A stretch of DNA of 64,000 nucleotides from assembly GCF_002775205.1 (NCBI RefSeq), contig NC_036451.1, positions 19,476,351 to 19,540,350 of the forward strand. Reading direction: 5' to 3'. Below are positions 58,420 through 64,000 of the stretch, piece by piece. The stretch comes from Xiphophorus maculatus. Taxonomy: Eukaryota > Chordata > Actinopteri > Cyprinodontiformes > Poeciliidae. Position 1 is the stretch's first letter. Each line of letters starts with the position of its first letter. The translations under genes and the position numbers were made by a program. The notes beneath the pieces were generated by a model. It did not search any database. It saw only the letters and a list, made by a program, of their open reading frames with translations, and had not been told where the DNA came from.

Positions 58420-60090
58420 GTTCACAGGCAGTCATTATCTACAGCAATCTGTTTTTAACACCCACATCCGTCAAAGTAACCTGTTTTCAACCAGTATCAT
58501 CATTTGTAGCCCTCACCAGTCTGAGTCAAGTTTGACTCAGACTAAATGAGTGTCTTGTGTTCTGTTACATCCATGAGATTATTGTCTTTGCTACTTTGCT
58601 TACAACTTTTCTCCCACTAAATTCACAGCTGATTCTTTTGGACTCTGTTAATTTCAAACAGAGCCATTTTCTTCGATCCACACAAATACATTTGTGATTT
58701 AGACTATCATCAACCCAAATCATACTTATGTACTGTATAATTAGTAAGCAAATCTGTGTCATTTATTTCACCACTAATTAATTAACCTAATTACAAATCT
58801 GATGTAACTTTCTTTTTTCTCATGGAATTTTTTATTATTATTATACATTCAAAAAGCCAATAAACTCATTCTATCTGTCAACCAATTGACTCAAAATAGA
58901 AATTATCGTCTATCAAACTAACGTCTTTATCTGCATTTGTTGAATAAAGATATTATGAACCAAACTAACATAAATAGAAGGAGAAACAACAAAGGACAAA
59001 CTAAATACATTGACTGATGAATCCAAAGGGTGTAAAATAAAAAGGAAATGTTCATTAATCTTTTTAGTATTATTGATGAAGCCCAAATAGCAATGTATGG
59101 TATTTAATCAGAATTTCATGAAATCTTGCATGAACATATCTCGAGTTAATTATTTTTTAATGTGTCAACAGGTTTACTTTCATCAACAGATTTACTTCCA
59201 CAAGTGGAGCATCATGGCTTTTGCTACTTGGTAAATAAAATAAATAAAACTTAAGGACAACTGACTTAAGAATACAGAGATGAAAAAGAAAGGAGGAAGG
59301 AAAGGGAGAATTGTGAGGGAAGGGTTTGAAAGGAAAGGAGTAAGGGAGAGAAATAAGCATAAAGAGAACACAAGTCAACACCTTAAAGTCTGCCTCTAAA
59401 CCTGCGGAGAAAAAAACAAACCAAGGAAACGAGCAACATATACATAATAAGAATAATAACATAATTGGAAAGTAGATGGTAATACAAGACATATTTAGTG
59501 GCAACTACAGCCCAATACAGCCTGATAGTGTATTTGACAAGCAGCTGAATCTGAACACTTGTGTTTTTGTTGCTTTATTAATTTATCTGGTTTAAGATGA
59601 AAAGTGGGGTTTAAAGTTATCACTCTTTTACATGTGTTCCCTCCCAGTTGGAAACTAGTTGTGAAACAGAATTTTTTTCATGTCACTTTTATGCATGTGT
59701 CAGTTCTAGCCTTTTAGACTTTCAGGACTTTTCTCCCTAACCTGCTGGTCATTTATTTAGAACATTGTAGGCCAAAGGCTAAGAATATTGTAAAATAGTC
59801 TTTAAAAGTATCTTCTAAAATCACACCATTGCCAAAAGAGGATATAAAAGGCTTTAAGACCCAAAAAGCTCAGGACAATGCAGGACAAACGGTAAAAGTT
59901 CCTGTATTGAAGGAAATTGTGGTAAAACCATGTACAGGATGGCTTAGCAATAATCGTAAAGTACATTTGGAAGCTTGTCCCGCAAATAATTTCCTACCTG
60001 ACTATCTCTGGCAGTAGAAATTTATTGTAAAAGTAGAGGAGTAGGATGAACCGTCATAAAAGGACAAACCTCTATGTAGCATCTGCGTAA
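58420..60090. other. Spacer, no gene recognised
   Basis: AT-rich DNA. A purine-rich patch lies at about 59275-59360. Short frames (for example 59157-59504 and 59829-60017) show no domain and no splice support. Confidence 0.5.
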
Positions 60091-60269
60091 TAATGGAATT
60101 TATAGAGTGCTGCACTATTGGACAGTGCAGAGGTCCAAAATATTACTCCAAAAAACAGGAAGAAGAGTGGCAAAAGCTGGGTGCTACACTATGCTGTGTT
60201 GCCCTCTATACTCTAGCACATACTCTGCAGTGTATGGGAACAGAACCGTACACCTGACACCATTACCTA

Positions 60270-60610
60270 GAAGAAGACCAAGAAGAAGAAGAATTACTTT
60301 ATTCATCCCAGCAGGGAAATTATTTCGCAGTTACAGCAAGAATTTTTTATACACAGATTAACACACACGACGGGAGCTGCGTCTGCAGGCAGCCAGCTGA
60401 GCCGGCTGAACTAGAGTAGGTGTGTCCAACTCTAGTCCACAACAGCCAGTGTTCAACATGTTTTTGATGTGTTCCTGCCACACTACAGCAGATTTAAGTT
60501 CTGCAGAACCCTGCTAATGAGCCATTCAATAGATTCATGTGTGCTGCAACAGGAAAGCATCTAAAAATGCAGGATTCCGGTCCATGAGGACTTACTTTGA
60601 ACACCTCTTA
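60270..60610. repeat. LINE-type tail and degraded hAT MITE
   Basis: ATTACTTTATTCATCCCAGC at about 60291-60310, with GGGAAATTATTTCGCAG, is a LINE/SINE 3' end. Next to it, at about 60418-60605, GTGTGTCCAACTCTAGTCC through AAGCATCTAAAAATGCAGGA is a diverged copy of the MITE family seen intact at 7423-7642. Confidence 0.55.
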
Positions 60611-61100
60611 CCTGGAGGCTGCATTGGTGTACTTGCAAATCCATACACTAGAGCTGTAATCTGAACACTTCTTGCCAGGATCTTCAATCAAGGCTATATG
60701 ACACTGGAATCCTCACAACTACGGGATGTAAACTAAAAGGTACTTTTTGTGCCAGAAATTGCAGATTTCTATTTGAAAAATTATGGACCATTTTCCTCCC
60801 TCTTCATAACAGAGGTAACATTGTGGATTTACTGGAGTCAACCTAGTTATAACATGGATTTCAGCAGTATGTGTTGCAGATACCTCCCACCATGACTCAA
60901 ACCAGTAACAGAAACAGCACACTGTGAAGAAGTGCTGTGAAGAAGTTATTTTGTTTATGGTGTTTGAAATGAAAGAGACAGCTGACGATATTCGAAACGT
61001 TTTCTTTTATTCAGCTAAAGATCAGAAGCTGACGACATCGACCTAAATAGAAGCCACAACTTCACCCCACACACACTATGAGCTGGAACAATGCTTCATT

Positions 61101-63597
61101 CTAAAGGTTTGCACAACCACATTTTTTTTCCTTCAACGCACAGTTGAGCCACTGATGATATATAGAAATGTCTGTGTAGATGTTGGGTGCATTTGGGTAG
61201 GTGCAGTTGGAATTTCTGTTGAATGACACAATACCAACAGCTTCCCCGTCACACAGCAGAGGGCCACCGGAATCACCCTGTGAAGATGAGGAGTTTTTGT
61301 ACATTTGTTTAATATCTGTCACTATGGAGGAATTTTTCTGCCATAACACAAGAGCACACATTTTCAGTCTGAAAGCAGGATTTTATGTCTTTTGTTCTCA
61401 AAATTTTTAATACTTTGATTACATTTTTATTTTGAATGCAGGACTTCATATCTTTCTTCTCAAAACTTGTAATGATTGCACTCAAAACTTCTCCTCACAC
61501 TCAGACTTAGTCTCTGCTCAGACTCTGTTTGCTTTTGGAAACGCCTTTTGACACAGTCGCCTGGCAACCTCTCAGCCAATGGAATGAAAGTGTTGTGCTG
61601 GGTGCATTTGTTTCCTTGTAGCGGGTTTACCTGTGTGGTTACTATCGATTGTAGCAATCTGCACAGGCGACTGTGCCAAAATGCATTTACAAAAGAGAGT
61701 CTGAGCAGAGACTAAGTCTGAGCGCAAGGAGACGTTTTGAGTACAAGCGTTACAAGTTTTAAGGTGAAAGACATGAAGTTCTGCTTTCAAAATGTATATG
61801 TAAGCAAAAGTATTAAAGCTTCTGAGAACAAAAGACATGACATCCTGCATTCAGACTGAAAATGTTGTGCTCTTGTATTATGGCAGAAAAATTCCCCCAA
61901 GCGAACAAAACGTTTTTCAAGAGAAGATTTGCTCTGAGCAGAAAAGTCTGAGTGCGAGGAGAAGTTTTGAGTACAATCATTAAAAGTTTGAGACGATATG
62001 AAGTCCTCCTTTCAAACTGAAAATGTGTGCTCTGGGATTGTGGCAGAAAAATTCCTCCATATGTCACCTTATGTTGGACTACTAATATACAGAAAATACA
62101 AAAGATGTACCTGACAGAATCCTTTTGTGGTTTCATATCCACCAGCACAGATCACATTGGGTGGAAGAGTATTATCCCATTCCTTCTGACAGACTTGTGA
62201 ATTTATGATCGACACCTTTGCGACTCTAAGATCATCACTGTACTTGTTGCTTTCTGTTTTACCCCATCCAGCGACCATGCATATCTGATTTTCTTTTAAG
62301 ATTTTGTCAGACTTTGGAATTGGAATGGTCTTCACTGCGTTGTTCATGGAGACCTTCTCAGAGAGCTGAAAATGCGAAAACAGAAGAAAAAAAATGACAA
62401 ATTTCATGTTTTTTCCTCATTTGTAATTCCATAATGATAAATAGCATGTACTTGTATAATGCTTAAACTAATCTAGAGTACTCCAAAATTCTCCTCTCAA
62501 CATTCCTAGCGTCATAATTTTCTTCAAAACACATGTATAGCTGATGAACTGAGACTGTATTTTCACAATTAAAAATTTGCACAACACCTTAATCTTGTAC
62601 TATATGTTCCTAAGAGCAAAAGTTTAAATGGTGAGTGAATTGTATACATAGTTAAACTTCTCTAAACATTACAATGGCACTCTTCCTCCTGTGTCTTACT
62701 CCAGAATATTTACACATACTAAATATTCATAAGAACATTTAGTATGTCTATAATGTATTAATTAGGAATATTAAAACTAGTTATAATGGTGTAATTAGAT
62801 TATTATTTTTTTGTTTACCATTATTTATAAAGGGGACGTCACTGGAATATTTTGTGTGGGTTGATATAAAAGTCAATATGGGATTTGGGAAATATAATAA
62901 AAAATATTAATACTTGTATCAGTACAGCTGCTACTTGCTACTACAACTGCTAGCGATAATAATTATGTTGCTCATTATATTTATGGTGCAGGATAACTGA
63001 TTTACACTGAATAATAATATGTTTGTACATAAAATTCATACAAAAACTGGTGTTATGGACCTTTCATAAACACATACTTACTTTAAGCAGCATGATGTCA
63101 TTGCCAAGTCCAACTTCCCGGTAAGTTGGGAATACGCAGCTGTACTGAATATGTATTTTTTTTATGTTTGAACTTTTGATATTCTGATTTCCCACGACAA
63201 CCAGATTGGGTTTGCTGAAAGTGTTAACAGTAAGTGGGTTACTACATACATTTGCAACAAATAAACTCTACTATTAGTGGGATGCAACAATAGAACAAGG
63301 AATCAGACTCACGGAATATTGCAATGTGCAGCAGTGACCACAAAGTCCTCACTGATCAGAAATCCTCCACATGTATGACGTCCATTGCTTTGCACTGAGA
63401 CCATGTACGGCATTGAGTTTACAGCAGCCTTATCCCCATTTATGATTTGACTTGCATGAACTAAGGAGGTAGGTAAAGGACAAAACCAGTTCAGAGGCCT
63501 GTTTAGTTGTTGATGAATAAAAATATGTGGATTTCTTACCTGTTTGACAGAGAAATGTCAGCACAAGGAGATGCTGGAATTCCTTCAGTCTGAACAT
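61101..63597 (-). CDS. Granzyme/mast-cell-protease-like serine protease, paralogue 3
   Basis: Five exons (63540-63597, 63313-63460, 63082-63214, 62111-62365, 61101-61277) give 256 residues. Signal peptide MFRLKEFQHLLVLTFLCQ; mature start IINGDKAAVNS. VTAAHC, GNDIMLLK and GDSGGPLLC supply the triad; Asn replaces the Asp just before Asp102. KGFCQ gives Gly189, Phe190, Gln192, and IVSFN gives Asn216. The extra Cys in exon 3 (YSCVFP) and C-terminal Cys (KKCGCANL) are present, the tail being slightly longer with two Cys. It is the most diverged of the three. Intron 4 is 833 bp instead of 72 bp because a foldback element sits in it. Confidence 0.9.
61323..62061. mobile_element. Foldback-type element in intron 4 of protease paralogue 3
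   Basis: The ends TATGGAGGAATTTTTCTGCC and GGCAGAAAAATTCCTCCATA are exact reverse complements. The interior contains long nested inverted repeats: GACTTAGTCTCTGCTCAGAC at about 61504 against its complement at about 61703, and ACAGTCGCCTG at about 61553 against CAGGCGACTGT at about 61664. A third, direct copy of one arm lies at about 61900-62061. There is no transposase. It accounts for nearly all the extra length of this intron. Confidence 0.85.
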
Positions 63598-63652
63598 GAT
63601 GCCAGCAAATCAAACTTGTTCTAGCAGTGCTGTAGTTTGTCAAGCTGACCTT

Positions 63653-63658
63653 TTTATA
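63653..63658 (-). promoter_or_regulatory. TATA box of protease paralogue 3
   Basis: TATAAA in minus-strand GCAATATAAAAAGG, 56 bp upstream of the ATG. Confidence 0.6.
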
Positions 63659-63669
63659 TTGCAGTTTCT

Positions 63670-64000
63670 TTTCCTTGCACATGCTATTATCTATGAAAAT
63701 CTATATTAGCTTCACATCTTACCACATCCCCCTTAGATGCACACTTTAACTTGACAACTAGAATTATCTTTTACGATCTTTGAATACTCAGAAGTCAATG
63801 TACTACGAACATGTGAAACGTTTCTTACTAGCCATCTCCATATCTTTAAACATCGCTCTGCATGTAATTTCCTGTCCCCTATAGGAATATACTTTCATTT
63901 TTCTTTTTCACATGTTTTTAAATGCCACTAAGTTAAAGTGATGTTATTTGAAAATCTATAGTTTTTCATTGAAATGCAACACAATTTTCATCAGATACAG
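63670..64000. other. Upstream flank of the last protease gene
   Basis: No further exon of the cluster is visible before the window ends; the protease cluster may continue beyond it. Confidence 0.5.

Noticed and set aside
59157-59504. 115-codon minus-strand frame with hydrophobic stretches
   Set aside because: The hydrophobicity follows from a purine-rich plus strand; no splice sites, signal peptide context or homology recognised.

Overview
The window is nuclear DNA of a ray-finned fish, most likely a percomorph teleost. Short coding exons have GT/AG introns, the repeats are teleost-type (Tc1/mariner relics, hAT miniature elements with 8-bp target duplications, a tRNA-headed SINE, LINE 3' ends), and the gene order includes hsd11b1l next to micos13, which are also neighbours on human 19p13.3. 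The species cannot be named from sequence alone. I joined all exons by eye from splice sites, reading phase and family resemblance; no alignment or transcript was available.

Layout. 1-6.4 kb is a repeat graveyard: an LTR-like region holding a 68-bp tandem repeat, an antisense Tc1 relic and a LINE 3' end. At 7.7-12.5 kb (+) lies a KMT5A-like SET-domain gene whose middle is an array of five tandemly duplicated 72-bp exons, followed by a Cys-containing C-terminal domain. From 12.5 to 25.5 kb I see no gene, only Tc1 scraps and a 3-kb stretch whose composition resembles conserved non-coding DNA. From 25.5 to 37.3 kb two tandem, apparently intact hsd11b1l-type dehydrogenase genes lie on the minus strand, each with six exons of identical length and 287 codons. 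micos13 (+, 37.7-39.7 kb) is followed tail-to-tail by a spindlin-family histone reader gene (-, 41.6-46.3 kb).

From 49.0 kb to the end is a minus-strand S1 serine-protease cluster. It holds one PRSS57/NSP4-like gene and three granzyme/mast-cell-protease-like paralogues, plus one orphan last exon. All four full genes have five exons, an intact His-Asp-Ser triad, an S1 pocket with Gly189-Phe190, and a TATA box 36-56 bp before the ATG. The two central paralogues are almost identical even in an intron, so they duplicated or converted recently.

Functionally the genes are unrelated neighbours: chromatin (SET, spindlin), steroid/retinoid-type redox (hsd11b1l), mitochondrial cristae (micos13) and leukocyte granule proteases. 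The features most worth a second look are the cassette-exon array in the SET gene with its altered SET motifs, the extra cysteine pair that appears together in the three granzyme-like proteases, a possible alternative last exon in the spindlin gene, and several near-perfect double hairpins.
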